From Bacteroidales bacterium UBA5072 (GTDB lineage Bacteria > Bacteroidota > Bacteroidia > Bacteroidales > UBA10428), in the NCBI GenBank assembly GCA_002415855.1, contig DIAS01000068.1, forward strand, positions 1,132 through 65,131: 64,000 bases of DNA, in the 5' to 3' direction. Positions 9,908 through 19,900 of the stretch are shown one piece after another. Position numbers and translations under genes: made by a program. Every line of letters starts with the position of its first letter. Position 1 is the first letter of the stretch. A model generated the notes under the pieces. The model saw only the letters and a program-made list of their open reading frames with translations. It did no database searches and was not told the origin of the DNA.

Positions 9908-11872
9908 ATGAAAACGACAATAAAATACTTCATTGCAGTATTTGCCCTGCTTGCCCTGGCAAATACTTCATGTACCGATTTCCTGGAAGAAGATAACCGG
10001 ACAGGATCAACGGAAGATGTTAAATATACCACCCGCGCCGGCATCGACGGGCTTGTCGCATCGAGTTATGCATACCTGCGCGGATGGTACGGCAAGGAGG
10101 CAGCTTTTGGACTAAGCGAAGGTGGGACGGATACCTGGCTCACCGGTTATGATAACCGGCAGAAAGTATTGATTGATTACAGCGGCATTACACCCGAAGT
10201 GGCTACGAGTTCAAGAGAGACCATGAACGCCTGCTTTGATGAATACTGGGAACTGTTTTTCACTGCCGTAAACGTTTGTAATACAGGTATAAAATACGTA
10301 TCCGAAGCACCCGCCGGTATCCTTACAGATGCCGAACAAAGCGCCTACCTCGGTGAACTGAAGGTTCTCCGCGCATTCTATTACTGGCACCTGGTCGAAA
10401 CCTGGGGCCCTGTTCAGATCAACACCGAACCGGTCAGCAATATCTCATCGGTAGCTTACCGCGACAGTGAAGAAGAAGTTTATGACTTTATGCTGAACGA
10501 TGTGGAGGAAGCCATCACCAACCTTGAAGCTAAAACTGCAAAGACCGGACGCATCAATGTATGGGCTGCCAAGGCATTGAAGGCCAGATTGCTTTTATAC
10601 AAGGGCAGTAAATTCAACGATAACCAGGCTTATGCAGATGCAGCCGCCACTGCAGAAGATGTGATCTCCGGAAGCGGTTGTTCTTTCTTTGCCAATTATG
10701 CAGATTGTTGGAAGGGTGCAAATGAGAACGGAGCTTCGAATCAGGAAGTGGTATGGTACATCGACTATTCTGATGTTTTGGAATATAATATCATGCCGAA
10801 ACGCCTAAAACTCGATGAGGACGGTGAACAGATGACCTGGTCACAAATGATGATACGCAATTCAGCCAATACCATCGGTGGAAATGCATCACACCTGATG
10901 TTTGTAGGCGTCTGGAACCTGGTCCCCGGACTCACCGGTATACTGATCCGTACTGATACAGAAGCAAAAAAGACCCTGAAGTACCTGGACGTCAATTATA
11001 ATCTGGGCAAAGATTATCAGCCTTACAGCAAGGGATTCACCAGATATGTACCTTCAGGTTACCTGCTGGATTTGTTCGACGATGCTACCGACCAGCGTTA
11101 CCAAGCCTCCTTCAGGGATGTATATTACGTTGCCACGTCGCTCCAGCAAGCCTTTTCAGGTGGTGTCGCACCACCGGCAGGTTATGCCGAGATGAGGGAT
11201 ACGGCAATCTATTTGTCCAGGGAAACCGTCACTGACGCCCAGATTGCCCGTGCCACCAACCGTTATGTACTGTTCTCAAGAACAGACGTAGGTAATGCGG
11301 CAGTATATCCGTTATATCAGAACGAGGAAGGAACATTGCCCACCATTGCCACCGGAACCAGCGGCAACAACAATTTCAAAGGCAACCGTATGTATATCCA
11401 GCTCAAGAAATTTGATGATTACACCGGTTCGGTTATCCGTGACCTAGGTGGACGGGATGCATTTGTTTTCCGTTTGTCCGAGATGTACCTGATTGCTGCA
11501 GAAGGCTATATGATGTCGGGAAACAGCTCACAAGCCATGCAATTGTTGAACGACCTGCGGACTGCCCGTGCAATTTCAGGTCAGTCGAATGTGCTCACCG
11601 CAGAAGAAGAAGCCCAGGTCAGCGCCCAGGATATAGAGGTTATACTCGATGAACGGGCCCGTGAACTTTGCGGCGAACAGCAACGGTGGTTCGATCTTAA
11701 ACGCACCGGCAAGCTGGTTGAACGCGTCACCTTATACAACGGCAGTGCAGGTCCCAACATCAAGAGTTTCCATGTCCTCCGACCCATCCCTCAGCCCCAG
11801 ATGGATGCAATAACCAACGCCACTGCCAGTGAAGATCCCGAAGGATTCTGGCAAAATGACGGATACAATTGA
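9908..11872 (+). CDS. SusD/RagB-like glycan-binding lipoprotein
   Basis: This surface lipoprotein of 654 residues forms the lid over the SusC transporter and binds glycan. The N-terminus is a lipoprotein signal with the acylated Cys at residue 22, followed by TDFLEEDN, the usual SusD start. The RagB/SusD body includes the TPR-like stretch with AYLGELKVLRAFYYWHLVETWG. The C-terminal domain carries RLSEMYLIAAEGYM and ELCGEQQRWFDLKRTGKL, both family hallmarks. It is the last gene before a strong hairpin, so GH28-SusC-SusD appears to be one transcription unit. Confidence 0.96.
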   Translation: MKTTIKYFIAVFALLALANTSCTDFLEEDNRTGSTEDVKYTTRAGIDGLVASSYAYLRGWYGKEAAFGLSEGGTDTWLTGYDNRQKVLIDYSGITPEVATSSRETMNACFDEYWELFFTAVNVCNTGIKYVSEAPAGILTDAEQSAYLGELKVLRAFYYWHLVETWGPVQINTEPVSNISSVAYRDSEEEVYDFMLNDVEEAITNLEAKTAKTGRINVWAAKALKARLLLYKGSKFNDNQAYADAAATAEDVISGSGCSFFANYADCWKGANENGASNQEVVWYIDYSDVLEYNIMPKRLKLDEDGEQMTWSQMMIRNSANTIGGNASHLMFVGVWNLVPGLTGILIRTDTEAKKTLKYLDVNYNLGKDYQPYSKGFTRYVPSGYLLDLFDDATDQRYQASFRDVYYVATSLQQAFSGGVAPPAGYAEMRDTAIYLSRETVTDAQIARATNRYVLFSRTDVGNAAVYPLYQNEEGTLPTIATGTSGNNNFKGNRMYIQLKKFDDYTGSVIRDLGGRDAFVFRLSEMYLIAAEGYMMSGNSSQAMQLLNDLRTARAISGQSNVLTAEEEAQVSAQDIEVILDERARELCGEQQRWFDLKRTGKLVERVTLYNGSAGPNIKSFHVLRPIPQPQMDAITNATASEDPEGFWQNDGYN

Positions 11873-11911
11873 TGAGTTGTTGATTTAGGCCGTTTCATAT
11901 CTTGTTTATGC

Positions 11912-11945
11912 CCGGCGGAGTATTAACTCCGCCGGAATTTTGGAA
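11912..11945 (+). terminator. Hairpin terminator after SusD
   Basis: A perfect 9-base-pair GC-rich stem (CCGGCGGAG at 11912-11920 with CTCCGCCGG at 11927-11935) encloses a TATTAA loop and is followed by AATTTTGG. It lies 40 bases after the SusD stop and just before the GH105 gene. The T-run is short, so termination may be partial. Confidence 0.7.
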
Positions 11946-11973
11946 GATCTGTTGTATCTTTACGCAAAGTCCA

Positions 11974-13155
11974 ATGAAAAAAAACATTATTGTATTCCTG
12001 GTCTTGGCCTTGACCGCTTGTGGATACAGGAATCCCGACCAGCAGAATAATGTCCCGGCTGATCGTTGGTCTGTCCGCATGGCTAATTCGGTAATGGCAA
12101 GTTCCGACAGCCTCATTCATTATCTCGATCCCGCCGAAATCAAATGGCAATATGATGTGGCATTTCTGGGTCAGGCTATTGATAAACTCGGGGATGTCGA
12201 TCCCCGATACTCCAAATACATGGAGGACTACGTGGATTACTTTGTGCAGGATGACGGCTCTGTTCTCGATTACAGTATGGATGAATACAACCTTGACCGT
12301 ATCAGCCCAGCCAAAAACATCATTACTGTTTATAAAAGAACCGGTGATTCGATCTATCGCAAAGCGCTCGATCAGTTTCTGGTCCAGATGCGATCGCACC
12401 CCAGGACCAGGTCAGGCGGTTTCTGGCACAAAAAAATATATCCCTGGCAAATGTGGCTCGATGGGATTTATATGGCCTCCCCATTTCTGGCACAATACGC
12501 CAAGGAGTTTAATGATCCGGAGTGGTTCGACGTGGTGGCTTATCAAATTAAGCTTATTTACAGCAAAACCCTGGACAGCAGTACCGGTCTGTTGGTCCAC
12601 GCCTGGGATGAGAGCCGTCAGCAAAAATGGTGTGATCCGGCTACGGGTAAGTCACTGTACCCCTGGAGTCGTGCAATGGGTTGGTACACCATGGCCATTA
12701 CGGATGTCCTTGATTATTTACCTGAAAGCCATCCTGAAAGAGATTCCCTGATCAGCATACTCCAGAATACCTGTGAGGCATTGCTAAAGGTGCGTGATTC
12801 AAAGACCGGCCTCTGGTTCCAGGTTTTGAACCAGGGTAACAGAGAAGGCAATTATATCGAAGGATCCGGTTCCGCCATGTACACCTATGTATTTGCCAAA
12901 GGAGCCCACAAAGGATATCTTGACAGGAAATACCTCGATATCGCAGGCGATACTTTCGATGACCTGGTAAAGGAACTTATCACAGTGGATGAAAATGGTT
13001 TGGTTACCATGCACAACATTTGCGGTGGTTGCGGCCTTGGAGGCAATCCCTACCGAGACGGATCCTATGAATATTACATTCACGAAAAACGTGTGGACAA
13101 TGATCCGAAAGGTGTGGCCCCCTTTATATTGGCAGCCATAGAACTCGGAAGATAA
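11974..13155 (+). CDS. Glycoside hydrolase family 105, unsaturated galacturonyl/rhamnogalacturonyl hydrolase
   Basis: The enzyme removes the 4,5-unsaturated uronic acid left at the non-reducing end by pectate or rhamnogalacturonan lyases. The ATG at 11974 gives a lipoprotein signal with a textbook lipobox (LTAC, Cys16), so the protein of 393 residues is membrane anchored and probably periplasmic. Family motifs are MWLDGIYMASPF with the likely catalytic Asp163, HAWDES, WSRAMGWY and the GNYIEGSGSAMY element. The frame can be opened upstream to 11902, but that extension would read through the terminator hairpin. The pectinesterase gene follows 14 bases later, so the two are likely co-transcribed. 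No lyase is present in this window, so the unsaturated substrate would have to come from a lyase elsewhere. Confidence 0.92.
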   Translation: MKKNIIVFLVLALTACGYRNPDQQNNVPADRWSVRMANSVMASSDSLIHYLDPAEIKWQYDVAFLGQAIDKLGDVDPRYSKYMEDYVDYFVQDDGSVLDYSMDEYNLDRISPAKNIITVYKRTGDSIYRKALDQFLVQMRSHPRTRSGGFWHKKIYPWQMWLDGIYMASPFLAQYAKEFNDPEWFDVVAYQIKLIYSKTLDSSTGLLVHAWDESRQQKWCDPATGKSLYPWSRAMGWYTMAITDVLDYLPESHPERDSLISILQNTCEALLKVRDSKTGLWFQVLNQGNREGNYIEGSGSAMYTYVFAKGAHKGYLDRKYLDIAGDTFDDLVKELITVDENGLVTMHNICGGCGLGGNPYRDGSYEYYIHEKRVDNDPKGVAPFILAAIELGR

Positions 13156-13169
13156 CGGCAATACTCACG

Positions 13170-14420
13170 ATGCGACCCGGAATTGCTCTTTTCCTGGCAA
13201 TATTGCTTCTGCCGGCATATGTTATCCGGGGAAATGAGAGATATGCTGATGTTACGGTTGCATGGGACGGAAGTGGTGATTACCGATCAATCACCGAAGC
13301 CCTTGGCGCAATGCCGATGTTCAATTACCAACGCTACGTCATTTTTATAAAGAACGGTGTCTACAATGAAAAGATCCTGCTTGACAGGGATTATGTTACT
13401 ATCCTGGGTGAAAGCAGAAACAGCACCATAATACAATACAGTCAGCTGCGGAGCGACTGGCAGACAAATCCCGATCATATCGGTGCTGCGGTAATCAATA
13501 TTACAGCGGATGATGTCATACTTGAAAGCCTTACCATCCGTAATACCCAGCCGCAAATGGGACCGCATGCCTTTGCAGTTTATGGTACAGGCACGAGGAT
13601 TATCATCGAAAACTGCCGCGTTACCAGTAAGGGTGGCGATACCGTTTCACTTTGGAACTACAAAGATGGCATGTACTACCACGCCAATTGCTACTTCGAA
13701 GGCGGTATAGACTTTGTTTGCCCGCGCGGATGGTGCTATATCAGAGATTCGCGGTTCTACGAAAACGATGCTGCGGCTGCATTATGGCATGCTGCCGTTA
13801 CAAACAAAGATCAGAAACTGGTTTTAAATCGCTGTTCATTCGATGGCGTAAAGGGCTTTCAACTGGCACGGCATCATTATGAGGCACAATTCTGGTTCCT
13901 TGATTGCACATTTTCCGAAACCATGGCCGATGAACCAATATTGCACTTTCTTTACGCAGATGAACCGGAAAAGAACCGACCCTATTTCTATGGTGACCGG
14001 TATTACTTTTACGGCAATCACCGAACCGGCGGAGATTATCCCTGGCACCGTGATAACCGGGATTACTGGCCGAAAGGGCTTTCACCTTCGGATATTACCC
14101 CTGAATGGACATTCGGCGGATTATGGGATCCGGAATCTGAAAAGAAACCCGCAATGACCGGTTACAGCATTTCCGGCCTCAAAATCATCATCTTCTTTAA
14201 TGAATCGATCTGCGTCAGGGGAAAAGTGATCCTGGAAACTTCAACTGGCAGGAAGCTGATTTTTTCAGAAGGCGTCGGAAGGGATATGCTGGCCTTCACC
14301 GCAGAAATTCCTTTGAAAAAGAAAGATTTCATGTACCCTTTGGTCATAACCAGCGGGGAATTGATTGGGAATACAGCTTCAGTAAAGGAACGATGCATTA
14401 CCGCCCTTGTGATAAACTAA
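13170..14420 (+). CDS. Pectinesterase family protein (CE8-like), atypical active site
   Basis: This exported right-handed beta-helix protein of 416 residues resembles pectin methylesterases, which remove methyl esters from homogalacturonan. The signal peptide is MRPGIALFLAILLLPAYVIRG. Family features are WDGSGDYRSITEAL near the N-terminus, IKNGVYNEKI, VTILGE and NTQPQMGPHAFAVYG. Aligned by eye to standard enzymes, the first catalytic Asp is Asp157 and the second is Asp181 in GGIDFV. The usual QDT is GDT here, so the oxyanion Gln is replaced by Gly, and there is a three-residue insertion between the two Asp. The LGRPW Arg motif appears as QLARHH. The C-terminal 80 residues are extra. It is probably a divergent subfamily; activity on methyl pectin is not certain. 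Confidence 0.82.
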   Translation: MRPGIALFLAILLLPAYVIRGNERYADVTVAWDGSGDYRSITEALGAMPMFNYQRYVIFIKNGVYNEKILLDRDYVTILGESRNSTIIQYSQLRSDWQTNPDHIGAAVINITADDVILESLTIRNTQPQMGPHAFAVYGTGTRIIIENCRVTSKGGDTVSLWNYKDGMYYHANCYFEGGIDFVCPRGWCYIRDSRFYENDAAAALWHAAVTNKDQKLVLNRCSFDGVKGFQLARHHYEAQFWFLDCTFSETMADEPILHFLYADEPEKNRPYFYGDRYYFYGNHRTGGDYPWHRDNRDYWPKGLSPSDITPEWTFGGLWDPESEKKPAMTGYSISGLKIIIFFNESICVRGKVILETSTGRKLIFSEGVGRDMLAFTAEIPLKKKDFMYPLVITSGELIGNTASVKERCITALVIN

Positions 14421-14479
14421 TACCAGAATAATTTCTGTAATTGATTAAACCGGCTTCGACTCACAGGTCATGTCTCAAC

Positions 14480-15316
14480 TTATTCATGCAGATTCCGGCT
14501 TTGTGATTTGACCTGATTGACCAAATAATCCGTCAGGTTCTCTGCTGCCCGACGGTTCTCAAAATCCTGCGGCAGGCGGTCATGATCGATGTATTCGTTG
14601 TATATCCACGGATCCCCGACTGCAAAGACAAAGCCCTTGCCATAACGGCATTCTGCCATGATCACCTGTCCGTTATCCTTGAGTATGGGAGTGGCATCCC
14701 CGGAAAGGCTTATGGATGCTACCTCTTTCAGAAAGATCTTCCTGACATCCTTGAATACAGGATGATCGGGCAATTCCGTGAAGGCTCCCATTTCGTACTG
14801 GTTATTCAAAACAGGTCGCAGCATAGTACCGTTAAAAACCATACCGAACCTGACCGACAACTGATTCAGGTATCTCAGCCCGCAATGCTTTCCATCATTG
14901 GCCATCAGTACAAGAACTCCTCCGCTTTTAACCCATCGCTCAATCACCAGGATGTCATCCGGCAAGATATTATTAGGAGAGGGGGTTTCCGCCGTCGAAT
15001 CAGGGTCAACGATGATGTATACATCAAGCGGGTCCAGGAATTTGTTACTGGGCCGTTCAATTGTTGCGATCCTTGCTCCCCTGCCGGTAAAGATATCGCC
15101 CCAGCGGGAGTAACCACTGTCTGCAGTATCCCCCCACAGGTAATGGTAGGGTTTTCCGGTTTTGGTGCTGGTTTCATGGTTAAACCAGTTGTCTAGTCCA
15201 ATGCTCACCTGTGCCGATCCGCTAAGTGAAGCAACAATACCCATGAATACCAGGATGCAAATGACTCCTAACTTTATGATCAAGGGCCTGCAAAACGAAG
15301 GATATGATCTGTCCAT
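14480..15316 (-). CDS. Exported DUF4350-like protein of the pectin locus
   Basis: This is a 278-residue protein of unknown function with an N-terminal signal or anchor (residues about 12-36). It starts its mature part with SIGLDNWFNHET, followed by KPYHYLWGDTADSGYSRWG, then DVYIIVDPDS and VKSGGVLVLMAND. This pattern resembles the DUF4350 or glutamine-amidotransferase-like domain that I recall as fused to GH105 enzymes in Bacteroidota pectin loci. Here it would be a stand-alone version. It is convergent with the pectinesterase gene (59 bases apart) and divergent from cls. No catalytic nucleophile Cys of true amidotransferases is evident. Role in pectin use is inferred from position and that fusion pattern. 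Confidence 0.6.
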   Translation of the reverse strand: MDRSYPSFCRPLIIKLGVICILVFMGIVASLSGSAQVSIGLDNWFNHETSTKTGKPYHYLWGDTADSGYSRWGDIFTGRGARIATIERPSNKFLDPLDVYIIVDPDSTAETPSPNNILPDDILVIERWVKSGGVLVLMANDGKHCGLRYLNQLSVRFGMVFNGTMLRPVLNNQYEMGAFTELPDHPVFKDVRKIFLKEVASISLSGDATPILKDNGQVIMAECRYGKGFVFAVGDPWIYNEYIDHDRLPQDFENRRAAENLTDYLVNQVKSQSRNLHE

Positions 15317-15436
15317 GAGAGGAATGCTTTCTTTTATTAATTCCCTAATTTAAGGATTTGTGGCAGATATGTTATACTTTTAGGATGGGAATTCTTCATA
15401 CTCCGCCCCATAACTGGATGACATCGGCCACAGACT

Positions 15437-16888
15437 ATGAACTGGATATTGCTATCCGAAATTTGCTATTCGACAATTGTATTTCTGGTTTGCCTGCGTA
15501 TCATTTATGATACACGCAGCTCAAGCAAAACCCTCGCCTATCTGCTACTGGCCATTTTTGTCCCGGTTGGCGGAATGGCTTTTTATTTCATATTCGGCAT
15601 TAATTACCGCAAGCGCATCATTTACAGTAAAAAATTGGTGGCAGATGAGGTAATGCTGAAGGAGTTGGACAGAAGGGTAATTTCCATGTCGGCCAGGAAC
15701 CTCAAAAGGAACATATATGATGTCAGAAGCGCCGGAAGCCTGGTAACACTGATCATGAACGACAGCCTGAGTCCGCTTACCGGTGGAAATGTTGTTAAAC
15801 TGCTGATAAACGGGGAGGAGAAATTCCCGGAGGTGTTAGCTGCTCTTTTACAGGCAGAACATCACATCCATCTGGAATATTACATTTACGAAGATGATGT
15901 GATTGGCAACCGGATCAAGGATGTCCTTATTCAAAAAGCATTGGAAGGCATTGAGGTTCGGCTTATTTATGATGATTTTGGCAGCAGTTCCCTGCGTGGA
16001 AAACTTTTGCATGAATTAAAGGAAGCAGGTGTAGAAGCTCATCCATTCAACCGTATCCGGTTTCTGTTGCTTGCCAACAGGATCAATTACAGGAACCACC
16101 GGAAAATTATCATTGTGGATGGCAAATGTGGATTTGTTGGCGGTATCAACATCAGCGACCGGTACATCAACACCGTCGGGGAAAAATCCCGGCAGTACTG
16201 GAGGGACACCCATCTGCGGATCGATGGACCAGGCATCATGTATTTGCAGCATATTTTTCTGTGCGACTGGAACTTTTGTTCGGATCAGAAGATCCAGCCT
16301 GAACATCACTATTTTGACACTGCTCCAATGCATGCCTCCAATACCAGCGTTCAAATTGCTGCAAGCGGACCGGATTCCCCAGCCTCAACCATCAAACTGT
16401 CATTCCTGAAAGCCATTAACCTGGCACAGCATGAAATCCTGCTTACCACTCCCTATCTGATCCCTGGTGGAAGTATTATGGATGCGCTGAAGATATCCGC
16501 CCTGGGTGGGGTCAAGGTTAAAATTCTCGTTCCCGGAATATCTGATTCACGACTGGTGAATGCGGCAGCATGGTCGAATTATGGTGAATTGCTGAAATCA
16601 GGTGTGGAAATATTCACCTACCACAAGGGATTCATCCATGCCAAGACCATGGTGGTGGATGGCTATATTGCAGTAGTGGGTACGGCAAACATGGATCACA
16701 GGAGCTTTGACCTGAATTTTGAGGTCAATGCTATTGTCTATTCTGTTGAATTTGGCGAACAACTGCGCAAGTCGTTCTATAACGACCTTTCAGATGCAGT
16801 AACAGTTCGTTATGAACGTTGGAAATCAAGGCCTGTATATGTAAAGCTGGCTGAAAGAACTGCCAGGCTTTTATCGCCGCTTCTGTAA
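15437..16888 (+). CDS. cls: Cardiolipin synthase (phospholipase D family)
   Basis: The enzyme joins two phosphatidylglycerol molecules into cardiolipin at the inner membrane. At 483 residues it has the usual length. Two N-terminal membrane segments (about 5-20 and 33-53) precede two HKD catalytic motifs: NHRKIIIVDGKCGFVGG in the first phospholipase D domain and HAKTMVVDGYIAVVGTAN in the second. It has its own start after a 120-base gap with no obvious consensus promoter and is convergent with the large T9SS protein. Not linked to the pectin genes by function. Confidence 0.94.
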   Translation: MNWILLSEICYSTIVFLVCLRIIYDTRSSSKTLAYLLLAIFVPVGGMAFYFIFGINYRKRIIYSKKLVADEVMLKELDRRVISMSARNLKRNIYDVRSAGSLVTLIMNDSLSPLTGGNVVKLLINGEEKFPEVLAALLQAEHHIHLEYYIYEDDVIGNRIKDVLIQKALEGIEVRLIYDDFGSSSLRGKLLHELKEAGVEAHPFNRIRFLLLANRINYRNHRKIIIVDGKCGFVGGINISDRYINTVGEKSRQYWRDTHLRIDGPGIMYLQHIFLCDWNFCSDQKIQPEHHYFDTAPMHASNTSVQIAASGPDSPASTIKLSFLKAINLAQHEILLTTPYLIPGGSIMDALKISALGGVKVKILVPGISDSRLVNAAAWSNYGELLKSGVEIFTYHKGFIHAKTMVVDGYIAVVGTANMDHRSFDLNFEVNAIVYSVEFGEQLRKSFYNDLSDAVTVRYERWKSRPVYVKLAERTARLLSPLL

Positions 16889-16927
16889 ATCCTTTTAATA
16901 CCTGGATCAGCTCATCAGAAAGATTTC

Positions 16928-19900
16928 CTATTGATTTATCACCAGCTTAACATTGTATATTTTTATCCCTGATCTTAATCTCAGGATATATACCCCATCA
17001 GGCAGTTCACTTATTTCCATGGTCCCATCCGGCAATGGATCAACTTTCATGACAATCTCACCGTACATATTGACAATCTCGACAGAATATCCATGATGAA
17101 GATCGCCAGCAGGGCTGAGCGTAATGAAAGTACTTGCAGGATTCGGAAATACATCAGGATGAATTCCATCGAATTTCTGAACGGCTGTAATATTCGTGAC
17201 GGTTGCGGTCATGGTATCCATGCAAGGGGATATATCCCCCACGGTTACCAGATATTCACCTTCGGGTAAACCTGCGAATTCGTTGCTTTGCTGGAAAATT
17301 CCGTTATTCAGGGCGTATTTCAATCCTCCGACTGCAGATGTTGCATGAACTACGATCTTCCCATCATTTCCTGCCGATTCCGGGACTATATCCAGTGATT
17401 GAATTACCGGCGACGGATAAAGGGCAGACATGAACGTGACCGTATCTTTCAGATCACCGGGAGCGACAGCAATTACCATGATTTGTGCTTCACCAACCGG
17501 TTGATCAGGTTCCAGCGTGATGAGGCGTGAATTTCCTTCCCCGATAAATACAATGTGCTCACTGGCTATAAATGTTTCATTGTCTGATATGCCAATGAAT
17601 TCAACCTCATCGGGACTAAAGAATTCAAAATTCAGGAGTATCTCAGGCATTCCGTCTCCCTCACAAATCTCCTGGTCTTTAATGGCTTCAATTACCGGTG
17701 GTCCAAAGCACAATGCCGCAAGCGGGATATAAACCCTCGCGGCACCTGCCGATTTTACTGTTATGCTGTCGTGGTACTCTTTTGCTACCTCAGGCTCAAA
17801 AAGTATTACCACCAAAGTTGGTTCGATATGATGATTCGTCAATCCAATTATCACGGAGTCGCTGAATACGGGATTCTCACCCGGGGCTATTGCCAGTTTG
17901 AAACCCTCCGGGGCTTTCAATACAATTGGACTCATGAGGTTGTTCCCCGAAACAATAGTCTCGCGAACCGACTGGTGACCAAGAGGGGTCGGATCAAAAA
18001 ATCCGGGAAGTTGATTGATGAGAAGTGACGGAGGAAGCTCCGCAACCGTGAAAGCAACGGAGAATTCCGAAGTATTTCCCTCTGCATCAGTAGCATTTGC
18101 GGTAATATGGTTGTAAGGTCCGATAATGGTGCCGTTCCAGGTGAAATTACCACTGGCATCCGCTGTGGTTTCACCCTGGAAGACAGCACCTTCATCTTCA
18201 GGATCAGAGAATATTTCGATTTTTGCATCCGGCAATCCTGAACCCTTCACCCATTCAGGCGTTACATCTTCAACTACAGGTGACTCCAGCTCATGATTAC
18301 CGCCAGATTCATTATCAATGCCAGCCTGGGTATTGGTTGAGATAAGGTTATGTGTGATAGTATTTCTGACTGCCTGGGAACCCTCTACTTTAATTCCAGA
18401 GCCACCGCTATTTCCAATGAGGTTTCCCTGAACCAGGTTATTGTATGAACCATCAGCCATCATAATACCTGATTCATTATTGCCCAGGGTAAGCAACCAC
18501 CCGGGATCGGTGCCAATCCAGTTCTGGGCTATTAAATTATCATGACATTGATTGAGATAAATGCCGTAATTGTTCCCGCTAATATGGTTGTCAACAATTA
18601 CATTTTCAAAACTTCCGCGTTGAATATGTATCCCTCCATAATTTCCGTTTGGGATGGCTTTGCTTTCAGTACGGTCCATGCCCACAATATTATTGAGAAC
18701 AGCATTGTGATAACAGGTATCGTGAATTCCAATTCCAACAAAATTATTGCCCGAGATTACATTTCTGCATGTATCATAGTGAGAAATGACAACATTTTCG
18801 GTGCTGTCGTACAAAATGATGCCATAATCATTGCCTGCAGGCGCCGTGGCGGAATAATTTGTTCCAATATAGCACCCAGCAATACGTCCACCCTTAACAC
18901 CTGCCATAACAATACCACATCGGAAATGATTTATCGTTAGTCCCAGAATTTCTGCATGATTTGTCCTTAAGAACAATCCATCCGTATTTGGTGAGGCATC
19001 TGTTCCGGAAATTTGAATCTCAGGACCGTAAGGGTTGGTATCCTCACCCAGAAATTCTCGCTGTGAGAAACCATCTATGACAATACCTCCTTCCGTCATG
19101 GCCTGAAAAAAACTTTTGGGTGAAATGGTCCAAATGCCGGTTGCGGCATCATAGCCCGGATCAGATTTGGGAATATTGAAGCGAATGGTATCATAGCCCG
19201 GCTGTATTTCTGCCCGGTATATTGCTTCACCAAGCGAACCTGGTCCGGTTTCCTGTGTGTTGGTCACTACAATGCTGCTGGTTCCGGGACCGGTTGAGGA
19301 CATCATGATTGAAAAAACGGACAGATGGTCTGTCTGCCCATTGATCATGTTATTCTGAACATCCAGGTTGGTTGTTATATCTTCCCAAGCGGATCCGACG
19401 GGATTAAAGGCATATAATTTCAAGGCCATTTCCTGGTCCGGACCGATTCCTGCATCACTGTACCCTATGAACAGTTGAATACCTCCGGCAGAGGTTGCAG
19501 TTGTATTGATCTCATAATAATTGGGCAAGCCCTCCGGAATAACCAGCATGCCTTCAGGAGGTAAAGGACCAACTGGCTGGATTAAGGCTTCAGTATTACC
19601 GGGATTAATTACCTCATTGAAGGTGATGCCGACACCGCTGCCTAAATCCACCTGGACGTTACTTCCGGCTAAAGTGTTGGTCGTTGTTGTTGATGAAATG
19701 GTAAACGGAGCATCACTTATATCATTTAATGCGGAATTTGAAGCATCAGAGATCCTTACCAGACAATTGTTTGAAGGTGTATTGGGAACTGTCCAGGCGT
19801 AGGAGGTGGAAGTTGAATATGAGTTTTCAATGACCGAATATCCCGCTCCCCCGTTTGTTGAATATTCAATCTTAACAGGTCCGTTGAACAGATAATTATG

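Noticed and set aside
11923..12399. Minus-strand frame of 158 codons opposite GH105
   Set aside because: Shadow of the GH105 reading frame, no start signal or recognisable protein features.
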